Source: Slackia sp. (lineage in GTDB: Bacteria; Actinomycetota; Coriobacteriia; Anaerosomatales; Anaerosomataceae). Taken from it: DNA of 64,000 bases. The translations under genes and the position numbers were made by a program. Positions 1 through 8,491 of this stretch are shown piece by piece (position 1 is the stretch's first letter; the number at the start of each line of letters is the position of its first letter). The DNA is taken from NCBI GenBank assembly GCA_020725885.1, contig DYEA01000008.1, positions 229,093-293,092 on the forward strand, read 5' to 3'. The notes under the pieces were generated by a model. It saw only the letters and a program-made list of their open reading frames with translations. It was not told the origin of the DNA and did no database searches.

Positions 1-1323
1 GCGCCGGCTCTGTTCGAAGCGATGTACGAGGGCGTTTCACGCATCGTGGACCCGGCCGCGTGCGCTCCTGCGGCTCCCGAGGCCGCCGGCGCCGTCGCCT
101 GCGCCGCCGTGCCGCTGACAGGCGCGAACGGCCCCGTAGGGATCGCCGTCGCTGCGGCGGACGCCGCGATCGACGAGCGGGGCCTGGCGTGCCTGACCGC
201 CCTCGGAGAGGCGACGGCTGCGTGTGTGGAGGCCGCCCGCGCTACGGAGGCGCTCGCGCGTCGCGCGCACGCGAGCGAGCGCACCGTGCAACGGCTCGTC
301 TCCGGGGTGCTCGAAGGCGGAGCGGTCAGCTTCGTCGTCGACCTAGACGGCCGGGTGCTCAGGTGGAGCAGAGGGGCTGCCGAGCGGTTCGGGTGGAGCG
401 AGCGCGACGTGCGAGGCGCACGGCTGCCGGTCTCGGACGAGTCCAGCGTCCGTTATGTCGCGGAGCTGCGGACCAAGGCAGCGTCGGGCGCACCGTTCTC
501 CGTCACCTTCGATCTCGAGCGCCGCGACGGCGTCGTCGAGCGGGTCGAGGGGGCCGGGGTCGCCGTGGCGGGCGAAGACGAGGATGCCTGCGCTGTGCTG
601 TTCGTGTGCCGGGAGCCGGATCCCCTGCTCGCGCGCATCGGCTCGTTGCGGCAGGCGTATCTGGCGGCGCTGGTCGAGCGGGAGCTGGCCAGCCCCTTGA
701 CCGCCATCAAGGGCTACGCCGAACTGCTGGCGCGCCCGTCGATCGCGGAAGACGCCCTCCAGCGGACGCGGGTGGCGCGCGCGTTGAGCGAGCGAGCGCG
801 CGAGGTGGAGCGCGTGCTGATGGACCTCGCTCTGCTGTCCGGCCTCGAGCGGAGCAGCGGGCTGATCGCTGAGTCCATCGAGCTCGGCGGTTTGGTCGCC
901 GAGGTCGCCCGGAGGCTCAACGCCAACCACGGACGTGAGGTGTTCTCGGTCGATGCGCGCGCAGAGGCGCGCGTGCTGATGGACCGCACGTGCGCCGAGC
1001 GGTCCTTGGAAGGGCTGATGCGGTGCGTGGCGATGTCGTGCTCCGCTGCCGAGGGCGTCAGGGTGAGCGTGCGCCGTGAGCACGGATCGGTCGAGGTGCT
1101 CATAGACGCGGCGCAGGGCGTTTCCGAAGCGCTGACCAGCGAGCCGTCGCCGTATGCGGTCACGGAGGCAGGAATCGGATTCCACCTCGCCCGAATGACG
1201 GCCGAGGCGCATGGCGGCGACGTCTGGCTGGAGGCGGCGGAGGCGGGCCGGTCACGCATCGGGCTGCGGCTGCCTGCCCACGACGGGAGCGAGGAGAGCG
1301 TATGGCTCGCGCCGATGGTGTGA
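1..1323 (+). CDS. Sensor histidine kinase-like protein with degenerate kinase core (5' end outside window)
   Basis: The frame is open to the left edge, so the start is probably upstream; the first visible ATG is at 22. Residues below are counted from that ATG. The N-terminal ~70 residues look like the end of a GAF-type sensor, followed by a PAS-like domain (about 95-195; VVDLDGRVLRWS, then WSERDVRG) and a HisKA/HATPase-like region. The H-box reads ERELASPLTAIKGY, so the phospho-accepting histidine is Arg220. The ATPase N-box asparagine and the DxGxG motif are not recognisable, while the last glycine motif (GIGFHLARM) is kept. It looks like a kinase fold that cannot autophosphorylate, perhaps an allosteric sensor. 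It overlaps the next gene by 22 bp, which suggests joint translation. Confidence 0.75.
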   Translation, partial: APALFEAMYEGVSRIVDPAACAPAAPEAAGAVACAAVPLTGANGPVGIAVAAADAAIDERGLACLTALGEATAACVEAARATEALARRAHASERTVQRLVSGVLEGGAVSFVVDLDGRVLRWSRGAAERFGWSERDVRGARLPVSDESSVRYVAELRTKAASGAPFSVTFDLERRDGVVERVEGAGVAVAGEDEDACAVLFVCREPDPLLARIGSLRQAYLAALVERELASPLTAIKGYAELLARPSIAEDALQRTRVARALSERAREVERVLMDLALLSGLERSSGLIAESIELGGLVAEVARRLNANHGREVFSVDARAEARVLMDRTCAERSLEGLMRCVAMSCSAAEGVRVSVRREHGSVEVLIDAAQGVSEALTSEPSPYAVTEAGIGFHLARMTAEAHGGDVWLEAAEAGRSRIGLRLPAHDGSEESVWLAPMV

Positions 1324-2222
1324 GGCCGAGGGGGCGGCGAACGCTCTTGCTCGCTCTGGCAGTCGTGGCCCTGGGCGCCGGAGCGCTGTTCGTCGCGCGC
1401 GTGCTCTCGCAGGCGACGGGCGCTCGCGGCATGCTGGCGGACGCCTCGGGGCTGTTGTCGCAGGCGGAGCCGACGGTGCTCGCCGTCGACCAGGCCGTGC
1501 GCAGCGAGGTCACGACGGCTGCCGCGGACGCAGCGCTGGCTGCTCTCGAGAAGCTGGAGCCGTCCATCGAAACGCTGAACGAAGCGAAGTCCGTGGTGGC
1601 ACGTGCGAGGCAGCGGCTGGCGGAGCGCGACCGTCCGCTCGCCGACGCGCTCGACGAGGCGATCGCCGCTCGGCTTGAGATGCTAGAACGCGCGCGGCCG
1701 GTGCTGGAGGCCGACGTCGCCGTAGCGCAGGCGCTCGTGCCGGCGGTCGAGGCCTGGACGCTCGTCGGGCAGGCCGAGAAGATGGCCGACGAGGCGGTCG
1801 CGTCGTTCAACAAGCACACGAAAGACGGCGTGCAGCGATCGACGAAGCTGACCACAGACGCCGATGCGCTGCTCGCGAGGGCTCGGTCGAACCTCGAGAC
1901 CGTCACGGCGGGCTTCCCGGAGGCGGACATGGGCCCGTTCATCTCGTACATCGACGCGAAGCGAGCGCTTTTGGCCGAGTCGAGGAAGATCGACGCCACG
2001 TGGCTGTCGGGCAAGGTCGCAGACGCCAACGCGATGCTGGGCGCCTACAACGCCAGGGAGAAGCAAGTCGCCGAGCAGGCGAAGCGGCTGCCCGGCACGC
2101 CGGCGTCGGTGCTCGCCGAGGCGTACAAGCGTGCTGTCGAAGCGGACGTCACCGCGTACTTCGAGGCGCGCGAGCGGGCGCGCTCCGCGGATGCGAAGAT
2201 CCGCTCGCTGCAAGGCGGGTGA
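1302..2222 (+). CDS. Membrane-anchored coiled-coil protein, unknown function
   Basis: 306 residues. A basic start (RPRGRRT) is followed by one membrane helix (about residues 12-32, LLLALAVVALGAGALFVARV). The rest is a long alanine-, glutamate- and arginine-rich helical region, probably coiled coil outside the membrane. No enzyme motif is visible. The start lies inside the end of the upstream kinase-like gene, so the two are probably co-translated and may work together as a sensor and its partner. I do not recognise a family. High alanine content makes remote similarity to methyl-accepting or stator-type helices uninformative. Confidence 0.7.
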   Translation: MARADGVRPRGRRTLLLALAVVALGAGALFVARVLSQATGARGMLADASGLLSQAEPTVLAVDQAVRSEVTTAAADAALAALEKLEPSIETLNEAKSVVARARQRLAERDRPLADALDEAIAARLEMLERARPVLEADVAVAQALVPAVEAWTLVGQAEKMADEAVASFNKHTKDGVQRSTKLTTDADALLARARSNLETVTAGFPEADMGPFISYIDAKRALLAESRKIDATWLSGKVADANAMLGAYNAREKQVAEQAKRLPGTPASVLAEAYKRAVEADVTAYFEARERARSADAKIRSLQGG

Positions 2223-2251
2223 AGCGCTAGGCCCACGAGAAGGAGGCCGCG

Positions 2252-2998
2252 ATGACTGATGCGTTCTGGTCGGGTTGGGGCTGGCCGGCGGCGACCGGAG
2301 CCATCGGCTTCGTCTACGTCGCGCTGCTCGTGCGGCAGTGGCTGGAGCGTCGCAAGCCGCACCAGCTGGCGTGGGCGGTCGGGTTCCTGTTCTATGCGGT
2401 CGCTGCGCTCATGGAAGCGTGGTCGGAGCGCACGGGCGCATGGGATCCGACCGTGTACCGCATCTACATCGTGCTCGCGGCCTCGCTCGTCGGCTTTCTT
2501 GGGCTCGGCACGCTGTACCTCATCACGCGGCGGCGCATCTGGGGGCACGCGTACCTGGCGTTCCTCCTCGTGTGCCTCGCGGTGTTCTTCTACGGGACCT
2601 TCACGACGGAGCTGCTCGCGGACAAGCTGGTGCCCGGCATCACCGTCGGCGGCACCGCGCTCGGGCCCGGCGGGTCGTTCCCGCGCGTGATGTCGCTGCC
2701 GTTCAACATCACCGGCACGCTGCTCCTGCTGGGCGGGTCGACCCTGTCGATCGTGCGATTCCTCCCGAAGCGCGAGTACCGCTACCGCGTCTGGGCGAAC
2801 GTGCTCATCATCATCGGAACGCTGGTGATCGCCGGCGCCGGCTCGATGGCGCGCGCGGGGCGCACCATGGGGCTGTATCCAGCCGAGATGGTCGCGAGCG
2901 CGATCCTGCTGGCGGGCTTCCTCATGGCCGGGACGCTCGAGAAGGGCGCGCGGGCAGTCCGCGAGCGGCTCGCTCAAGAGCCGACGGCGGAGGCGTAG
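2252..2998 (+). CDS. Seven-helix membrane protein, unknown function
   Basis: 248 residues with about seven hydrophobic segments: near residues 10-28, 40-57, 68-90, 98-117, 140-163, 177-197 and 207-227. A good ribosome site (AAGGAGG) precedes ATG 2252. Short charged loops (LERRKPHQ, RFLPKREYRYRVW) follow the positive-inside pattern. There is no catalytic or transport motif I can name. It follows the two preceding genes by 29 bp and converges on the Crp/Fnr gene with a 7-bp gap. Possibly a sensory or signalling membrane domain; the function is not assigned. Confidence 0.65.
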   Translation: MTDAFWSGWGWPAATGAIGFVYVALLVRQWLERRKPHQLAWAVGFLFYAVAALMEAWSERTGAWDPTVYRIYIVLAASLVGFLGLGTLYLITRRRIWGHAYLAFLLVCLAVFFYGTFTTELLADKLVPGITVGGTALGPGGSFPRVMSLPFNITGTLLLLGGSTLSIVRFLPKREYRYRVWANVLIIIGTLVIAGAGSMARAGRTMGLYPAEMVASAILLAGFLMAGTLEKGARAVRERLAQEPTAEA

Positions 2999-3005
2999 CA
3001 GGCCG

Positions 3006-3710
3006 TCACTCGTCGTAGCTCGAGCCGAGGCGCGCCAGCGCGCCCACGTCGTGCACGACGACCTCGTTGCCGCGTACCGTGAGCACGCCGTCGTCGCGCA
3101 GCCGCGCGAACGCGCGCGAGAGCGTCTCGGGCACCGTGCCGAGCGAGGCTGCGAGCTCGGTCTTGCTCATGCCGAGCGGCACGCGGAGTCCTTCGGGCAC
3201 GGCCTCGCCGGCAGCGAGCGATCGCTGGAACAGGTAGCGCGCGAGCCGCTGCGGGACATCCAGCGCCAGCGTCTGCACCACCGCGGTGAGGTCCATGACC
3301 CGCGTCGCAAGGTCGGCGACGAGCGCGCGCAGCACCTGCGGCTCCGCCTCCAGCACCTCGAAGACCCGCTCGGGCTCCACCCACGCGACCGTGACGGGCG
3401 TCGCCGCCTCTACGGTGGCAGGATAGCGGCCTCCGGCGAGCGCGGCGACGGCCGCGAAGGCGCCTCCCGAGCCCACCGACTCCAGCACGATCACGCGCCC
3501 GTCCGCTTGAACGTGGCAGACGCGTGCCTTGCCCGCGACGACCACTCCGAAACGCGTGGCGGGGTCGCCCTCGGTGGCGAGCATGGCGCCGCGGGGCGCG
3601 TCGAGGACGCGGGCGGCCGCGGTCAGACGCCCCACGGCCTCGTCCGAGGCAGTGCGCCATAGGCGGCACGCTCGCATCGCGGCGAGCACGTCTCGACGGA
3701 TTTCGGGCAC
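3006..3710 (-). CDS. Crp/Fnr-family transcription regulator (HcpR/DNR-like by context)
   Basis: 234 residues. The N-terminal cyclic-nucleotide-binding-like beta-roll (about 15-130) is followed by the long dimer helix and a C-terminal helix-turn-helix (about 170-205; KTELAASLGTVPETLSRAF). The recognition helix carries the E-x-x-S-R signature of Fnr proteins, which reads TTGA half-sites. The Fnr iron-sulfur cysteine set is absent; only two cysteines are present, so the signal is probably not a Fnr-type [4Fe-4S] cluster. The gene diverges from the ygbA-ferredoxin-hcp operon, and a TTGAC-N4-GTCAA palindrome lies between them. This suggests a regulator responding to NO or nitrosative stress. The exact subfamily is inference. 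Confidence 0.85.
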   Translation of the reverse strand: MPEIRRDVLAAMRACRLWRTASDEAVGRLTAAARVLDAPRGAMLATEGDPATRFGVVVAGKARVCHVQADGRVIVLESVGSGGAFAAVAALAGGRYPATVEAATPVTVAWVEPERVFEVLEAEPQVLRALVADLATRVMDLTAVVQTLALDVPQRLARYLFQRSLAAGEAVPEGLRVPLGMSKTELAASLGTVPETLSRAFARLRDDGVLTVRGNEVVVHDVGALARLGSSYDE

Positions 3711-3743
3711 GGCGCTCCTTCGTTTCGGAAGACCTGGCCGATT

Positions 3744-3757
3744 TTGACATGAGTCAA
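3744..3757. promoter_or_regulatory. Crp/Fnr operator TTGAC-ATGA-GTCAA
   Basis: A perfect 14-bp palindrome, TTGAC ATGA GTCAA, lies in the 105-bp gap between the divergent Crp/Fnr gene and the hcp operon. The arm and spacer lengths match the Crp/Fnr class of operators, and the adjacent regulator has the E-x-x-S-R recognition residues expected to contact TTGA. It is the probable site for autoregulation and for control of the hcp operon. Confidence 0.75.
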
Positions 3758-3815
3758 GGAACGGCGCGAGCGCGCTGGATAGCGTTCAGGTGGCTTCAGC
3801 GCGAAGGAGGCGGCT

Positions 3816-4271
3816 ATGACGGACGCAGTGCAGGCAAGCGACAAGGTGACGGCGCGGCTTCAGGACCCGGCGGTCGCGCGCGACGTCAAGACGCTCGGGG
3901 ACTTCGTGCACATCTACTGCGCGGGGCATCACCGCGACAGGGCGCGCCATGCCGTGCAGACGCCGGCCGCGGCGCTCGGCGTGTACGGGAGACGGGTGCC
4001 GGTGGCGTGCGAGGAGTGCGAGGCGCACCTCGCGTACGGCGAGAAACGGCGCGCGCTGTGCCCCAAGGCCCCGAAGCCGTTCTGCGCGCACTGCGACACG
4101 CACTGCTACAAGCCGGACGAGCGCGAGTGGCAGCGGCAGATGATGCGGTACAGCGGGCCGCGCTCCGTGCTGCGCGGCCACGCGCTCGACGCGATCCGGC
4201 ACGCGCTGGAGGCGCGCAAGCACCGTGCGGCGCAGCGCCGCGCGGCGGACGAGAGGAAGGACGCGAGATGA
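3816..4271 (+). CDS. ygbA: YgbA-type nitrosative-stress protein (nitrous oxide-stimulated promoter family)
   Basis: 151 residues, ATG preceded by GAAGGAGG. It carries the family cysteine pattern: CEECEAHLAYGEKR, then CPKAPKPFCAHCDTHCYKP, then the conserved MRYSGPRSVLRGH segment. Family members are induced by nitric oxide in enterobacteria and are thought to help recovery from nitrosative stress; the biochemical role is not settled. The cysteine groups suggest metal binding. It is the first gene of an operon with a ferredoxin and hcp, overlapping the ferredoxin start by 4 bp (ATGA), which fits NO-responsive regulation from the palindrome upstream. Confidence 0.88.
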   Translation: MTDAVQASDKVTARLQDPAVARDVKTLGDFVHIYCAGHHRDRARHAVQTPAAALGVYGRRVPVACEECEAHLAYGEKRRALCPKAPKPFCAHCDTHCYKPDEREWQRQMMRYSGPRSVLRGHALDAIRHALEARKHRAAQRRAADERKDAR

Positions 4272-4651
4272 ACACCGTCAGACGGCAGATCGTGCGGATC
4301 GACGAGGAGCGCTGCACCGGCTGCGGGCTGTGCGTGAGCCCGTGCGCCGAAGGCGCCATCGAGATCGTGGACGGCAAGGCGCGCGTCGTGCGCGAAGAGC
4401 TCTGCGACGGCGCGGGGTTCTGTCTGGGCGTGTGCCCCACCGGGGCGCTCTCGATCGAGGTGCGCGAGACGGTCCCGTTCGACCACGAGGCGGCCGAACC
4501 GATCGTGGCGGCCAAGCAGGCCGAGTACATCCCGCAGACCTGCTTCCGCTGCGGCAGGGACGAAGACGCCGCCCCGCTTCTGCCGGTGCGGCAGCAAGGA
4601 CGCAGCGAGTGGGTATGCACGAGGTGCTTGCCCGCGTTGATCCACGGCTAG
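4268..4651 (+). CDS. Ferredoxin with two 4Fe-4S motifs and a C-terminal zinc-finger-like tail
   Basis: 127 residues starting at ATG 4268, overlapping the ygbA stop by 4 bp. Two cluster motifs are visible: CTGCGLCVSPCAEG near residue 17, and a second set (CDGAGFCLGVCPTG) near residue 53. The C-terminal 40 residues hold two more CxxC pairs (CFRCG and CTRC), probably a small zinc site. It sits directly before hcp and is the likely electron donor to hydroxylamine/NO reductase, as in clostridial-type hcp operons. The fused zinc tail is less usual. Confidence 0.88.
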   Translation: MNTVRRQIVRIDEERCTGCGLCVSPCAEGAIEIVDGKARVVREELCDGAGFCLGVCPTGALSIEVRETVPFDHEAAEPIVAAKQAEYIPQTCFRCGRDEDAAPLLPVRQQGRSEWVCTRCLPALIHG

Positions 4652-4662
4652 AGGAAGGGGCG

Positions 4663-6306
4663 ATGGCCATGTTCTGCAACCAGTGCGAGCAGACGGCGGG
4701 CGGGACGGGGTGCACGCGCGTCGGCGTGTGCGGCAAGTCGCCGGAGGCGGCAGCGCTCCAGGACCTGCTGATCTTCCAGCTCAAAGGGATCTCGTCGATC
4801 GCGATGGCCGGGTACGAGGCGGGCGTCTCAGACCACGACGCGCAGGTCTTCACGACAGAAGCGCTCTTCACGACCGTCACCAACGTCGACTTCGACCCCG
4901 AGCACCTCGCCGCGGTGATCCGCGAGGGGGACGAGGTGAAGCGCGCGCTGCGCGCGAAGGTCGAGGCCGCAGGCGGCACGGTGGACGAGACGAAGCCCGG
5001 CGTGGTTTTCACCCCCGCCGAGACGCTCGACGCGCTCGTCGCGCAGGGCGAGGAAGCCGGGCACTTCCCGGACGCGGAGCGCGACGAGGACGTGCGCGCG
5101 CTCCAACAGACCGCCGTCTACGGCCTGAAGGGCATCGCGGCCTACGCGGACCACGCGCGGATCCTCGGGCAGGAAGACGAGGCCGTCTACCGCTTCATGC
5201 ACCGGCTGCTCGACGCGATCTCCGACCGCTCGCTTTCGCGTGACGACTGGGTGGCGCTCGCGCTCGAGACCGGCGCGGTGAACCTCCGGACGATGGAGCT
5301 CTTGGACGCGGCGAACACCGGGGCGTACGGCGACCCCGTGCCGACGCGCGTGCCGCTCGGACACCGGCCCGGCAAGGCGATCCTCATCTCCGGTCACGAC
5401 CTCAAGGACCTCAAGGACCTCCTCGAGCAGACCGAAGGGCTCGGCATCGACGTCTACACCCACGGCGAGATGCTGCCAGCGCACGGCTATCCCGAGCTCA
5501 AGCGCCACCCGCACTTCTACGGCCACTACGGCACGGCGTGGCAGAACCAGCGCAAGGAGTTCGACGAGTTCCCCGGCGCGATCCTGATGACCACGAACTG
5601 CATCCAGGCGCCGCGGCCGACCTACGCGGCGAACATCTTCACCACCGGGCGCGTGGCCTACCCCGGCACCGTCCACGTCGCAAACGGCGACTTCGGGCCC
5701 GTGATCGAGCGGGCGCTCGCGCTTCCCGGCTTCACCGACGAGGTCGACGCCGGAAGCGTGATGGTCGGGTTCGCGCACGAGGCGGTGCTCTCGGTAGCGC
5801 CGCAGGTCGTGGAGGCCGTGAGAAGCGGCGCCATCCGGCACTTCTTCCTGGTCGGCGGCTGCGACGGCGCGAAGCCCGGTCGGAGCTACTACACCGAGTT
5901 CGTCGAGCGAGCGCCGCGCGACACGGTCATCCTCACGCTCGCGTGCGGCAAGTTCCGTTTCTTCGACCGCGACCTGGGCGAGATCGGCGGCATCCCGCGG
6001 CTGCTCGACGTCGGCCAGTGCAACGACGCGTACTCGGCCATACGCATCGCGCTCGCGCTCGCGGACACGTTCGGGGTGGGCGTGAACGAGCTCCCGCTCT
6101 CGCTCGTGCTGTCGTGGTACGAGCAGAAGGCGGTGGCGATCCTGCTCACGCTCCTGCACCTCGGCATCAAGGACATCCGGCTCGGGCCGTCGCTTCCGGC
6201 GTTCATCACGCCCGGCGTGCTGCAGACCCTCGTCGACGCGTTCGGCATCCGGCCGATCGGCGAGAGCGCCGAGGCCGACCTGCGCGAGATCCTGGGGGCG
6301 GCGTGA
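4663..6306 (+). CDS. hcp: Hydroxylamine reductase / hybrid-cluster protein, class I
   Basis: 547 residues from ATG 4663 (AGGAAG ribosome site). The N-terminal motif CNQCEQTAGG...CTRVGVC spaces its cysteines as C-x2-C-x8-C-x5-C, the class I pattern. The conserved late motifs of hybrid-cluster ligands are present, including GHDLKDL, the TTNCIQ segment, LVGGCDGAKPGRSYYTEF and VGQCNDAYSA. Hcp proteins reduce NO and hydroxylamine and protect anaerobes from nitrosative stress; S-nitrosylase activity has also been shown in E. coli. It follows the ferredoxin by 11 bp, and its stop overlaps the start of the next gene, so the four genes form one operon. Confidence 0.95.
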   Translation: MAMFCNQCEQTAGGTGCTRVGVCGKSPEAAALQDLLIFQLKGISSIAMAGYEAGVSDHDAQVFTTEALFTTVTNVDFDPEHLAAVIREGDEVKRALRAKVEAAGGTVDETKPGVVFTPAETLDALVAQGEEAGHFPDAERDEDVRALQQTAVYGLKGIAAYADHARILGQEDEAVYRFMHRLLDAISDRSLSRDDWVALALETGAVNLRTMELLDAANTGAYGDPVPTRVPLGHRPGKAILISGHDLKDLKDLLEQTEGLGIDVYTHGEMLPAHGYPELKRHPHFYGHYGTAWQNQRKEFDEFPGAILMTTNCIQAPRPTYAANIFTTGRVAYPGTVHVANGDFGPVIERALALPGFTDEVDAGSVMVGFAHEAVLSVAPQVVEAVRSGAIRHFFLVGGCDGAKPGRSYYTEFVERAPRDTVILTLACGKFRFFDRDLGEIGGIPRLLDVGQCNDAYSAIRIALALADTFGVGVNELPLSLVLSWYEQKAVAILLTLLHLGIKDIRLGPSLPAFITPGVLQTLVDAFGIRPIGESAEADLREILGAA

Positions 6307-6650
6307 GCGGGCGCGACGACGTCTCGACCGAGGGCGTTCCGGCAGGGGACCTCTCGGCCGACGTCAGGCCGGCCCCGGAACGCCGTCGCCGGCGCTGGCC
6401 TCGCGTGCTGGGCGGCGTCGTGCTCGCACTGGTCGCCCTCGGCGTCGTCCTGTACGCCTTCGGGGGCATGTGGCTGCGGACGCCTGAGATGCGCGCAGCG
6501 TACGACGCCATGGTGGAGCGCGGCGAGCAGCCGCCGCTGCCGGCGCGGCTGGTGGTGCCCGTCCCGGGATGCGTCTGCCACAGCGACGACCCGGTAACAC
6601 AGGCGCAGCACTCGCGGAGGCGGTTGCGCGAGTGCTCGGTCTGCCACTGA
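6303..6650 (+). CDS. Small membrane-anchored protein with a terminal CXXCH haem motif
   Basis: 115 residues from GTG 6303, overlapping the hcp stop (GTGA). A disordered basic N-terminus precedes one membrane helix (about residues 35-55, VLGGVVLALVALGVVLYAF). The outer part has PGCVCH and ends in CSVCH, the last histidine being the final residue. CSVCH matches a c-type haem site and PGCVCH is a CxCH near-match, so the protein may carry one haem or a paired metal site. Position at the end of the hcp operon suggests an electron-transfer or NO-sensing role at the membrane. I do not recognise a named family. Confidence 0.75.
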   Translation: MSGRDDVSTEGVPAGDLSADVRPAPERRRRRWPRVLGGVVLALVALGVVLYAFGGMWLRTPEMRAAYDAMVERGEQPPLPARLVVPVPGCVCHSDDPVTQAQHSRRRLRECSVCH

Positions 6651-6711
6651 CGCACCGAACCGCGCTTCGAGCACGCGGTATACTGGCAGGCGACCGCCAG
6701 GCAGGGCGGCT

Positions 6712-6732
6712 GCGCCGGCCGTCGGCCGGCGC
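6712..6732 (+). promoter_or_regulatory. Leader hairpin before the M28-like gene
   Basis: A perfect 9-bp inverted repeat, GCGCCGGCC-gtc-GGCCGGCGC, lies between a possible -10 box (TATACT, 6679-6684) and the ribosome site of the gene at 6759. No T-tract follows. It may be a 5' leader structure or a transcription pause; no -35 box is clear. Confidence 0.4.
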
Positions 6733-6758
6733 GGGTGAGGCGGCGTCAGGGAGGCCCG

Positions 6759-8450
6759 ATGTCGCAGCTTGCTGAGCACGTGCGGGAGTTGGCGGAGGTC
6801 ATCGGTCCGCGTCCCGCGACGACGGACGCCGAGGCGCGAGCGGCAGACTACATCGAGCGCGTGATGCGTGAGCGGGGGCTCGAGGTCGAGCGGCAGGAGT
6901 TCGACGCTCCGCGCTCAGACACCCTCGCGTTCGCGGTAGAGCACGCGCTCGCCATCGCTGCGGCCGTGCTGGCTCGTTGGGTGCCTTGGGTGTCTGTCGT
7001 CCTGGGCGTGGCCGTCGCCATCGCCGTGTGGCTCGACTTCGACCTGCGGAGAGGGCTGGTCCGCTTTTTGCCGAAAGGGCCGAGCCAGAACGTGATCGCG
7101 CGTCACGTCCCGAAGGCGCGGCGTGGCGAGCGTCTGCGGAAGGTCGTGCTCGTCGCGCACTACGACAGCGGCTTTGCGACGCTGGACGCGACTCCTGGCC
7201 TCGTGCGTCGTGCCGGGCTGCTCCGGGCCGCCACGCTGTCGGCCACCGCGCTCGTCCCGGTGTTCGCGCTGCTGGGCGCCCTGCGGGTCGGCGCTGGCAC
7301 GCCCGTGCCCTGGTACGCCGCGCTTGCGGCGGCAGCGGTCCTGCTCGTGCCGCTCGCGATACGGCTCCACGCGCTCGTCGCGGCTCCTGTGGACGGCGCG
7401 AACGACAACGCCTCCGGCGTCGCCGCGCTCATCGGCGTCATGGACCGGATCGTGCCTGAGCCCGAGACGAGCACGATGTCTGTGGATACGGCGCCGATGC
7501 GACGGACGCCCGAAGCGGCGGAAGAAGCCGGCGTCGTGATCGACGATGCGCTCCTCGAGTACACGCCCGTCGCGCCCGAGCCCGAGCGTTTCGGCGGATT
7601 CGGGGACGTGGAGTGGGACGAGGGCAGGGCCTTCGTGGAGCCGACGACCGGTCAGGCGATGCTCGACCTCGGGGATGCGTGGGAGGAGCCGGAGAGCGGG
7701 GCAGAGGACGCGGCTCACGACGCTGGGGCCGGTCCGGCGGAGGCAGGACGCCGCCGCGGCCTGTTCGGCCGCAAGCGCGAGGAGGGCGGCCGGGCGCACC
7801 GCGTCACGGACTGGCTTGGGCTCTCCGGCGAGTTCGACCCCCGCAAGGAGGGCAGGAGGATCAAGAGCTGGGACCGGCTCGACCTCGAGGACGAGTACGA
7901 GGACGATGGTCTCGGCTTCCGCGGCGGCACCGCGGGAGGCGACCCGTTCGCCGCGGAGGAGGCCGCGCGCATCCGGCGCAAGGTCACCAGCGGCGTCGAT
8001 CGCGCGCTCGCAGAGAAGGAGGTCTGGTTCGTGGCGACCGGCGCGAAGGAGCCGGGGGGCTGGGGGATGCGCGCGCTGCTCGACGCCTACGGACCTGAGT
8101 TGCGAGACGCCTTGTTCATCAACGTCGACAGCGTCGGGGCCGGCTCGCTCGCGTGGCTCGAGCACGAGGGAGACGGACGCGCGTATCGTGGGGACCGCCG
8201 TCTCGCGGCGATCTTCAAGCGCGTGGTCCGCGACCGGGGGCTCGCCGTACGCGCGCGCAGCGAGCGCGCCGGGCTGACCGACGCCACGGTCGCGCTGGCC
8301 CGACGCTTCCGGGCGCTCACGGTGATGTCGTTCGACATCAACGGGCGCGTCGCCAAACGGCACACGAGGGAGGACACAGCCGACATCGTGAGCGAGGACG
8401 CCGTCGCTGCGGCCGTCGACCTCGTCACCGAAGTGGTCCGTGAGCTGTAG
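6759..8450 (+). CDS. M28-family peptidase-like membrane protein with altered catalytic base
   Basis: 563 residues from ATG 6759 (GGAGG 5 bases upstream). Residues about 50-90 and 150-205 contain membrane helices. Zinc-ligand motifs of M28 are visible: VLVAHYDSG (His, Asp), GANDNASG (Asp), FINVDSVG (Asp) and KRHTREDT (His). The usual Glu-Glu pair reads GAKEPGG, so the general-base glutamate is Lys430 while the zinc-ligand glutamate next to it is kept. An acidic, disordered insert of about 170 residues (roughly 245-415) splits the domain. Metal binding is likely; peptidase activity is doubtful. It could be a pseudo-enzyme or use another base. Confidence 0.72.
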   Translation: MSQLAEHVRELAEVIGPRPATTDAEARAADYIERVMRERGLEVERQEFDAPRSDTLAFAVEHALAIAAAVLARWVPWVSVVLGVAVAIAVWLDFDLRRGLVRFLPKGPSQNVIARHVPKARRGERLRKVVLVAHYDSGFATLDATPGLVRRAGLLRAATLSATALVPVFALLGALRVGAGTPVPWYAALAAAAVLLVPLAIRLHALVAAPVDGANDNASGVAALIGVMDRIVPEPETSTMSVDTAPMRRTPEAAEEAGVVIDDALLEYTPVAPEPERFGGFGDVEWDEGRAFVEPTTGQAMLDLGDAWEEPESGAEDAAHDAGAGPAEAGRRRGLFGRKREEGGRAHRVTDWLGLSGEFDPRKEGRRIKSWDRLDLEDEYEDDGLGFRGGTAGGDPFAAEEAARIRRKVTSGVDRALAEKEVWFVATGAKEPGGWGMRALLDAYGPELRDALFINVDSVGAGSLAWLEHEGDGRAYRGDRRLAAIFKRVVRDRGLAVRARSERAGLTDATVALARRFRALTVMSFDINGRVAKRHTREDTADIVSEDAVAAAVDLVTEVVREL

Positions 8451-8491
8451 GGCGAGCGGGCGCGAGGATCGATGCTGATCGGAGGACACGG

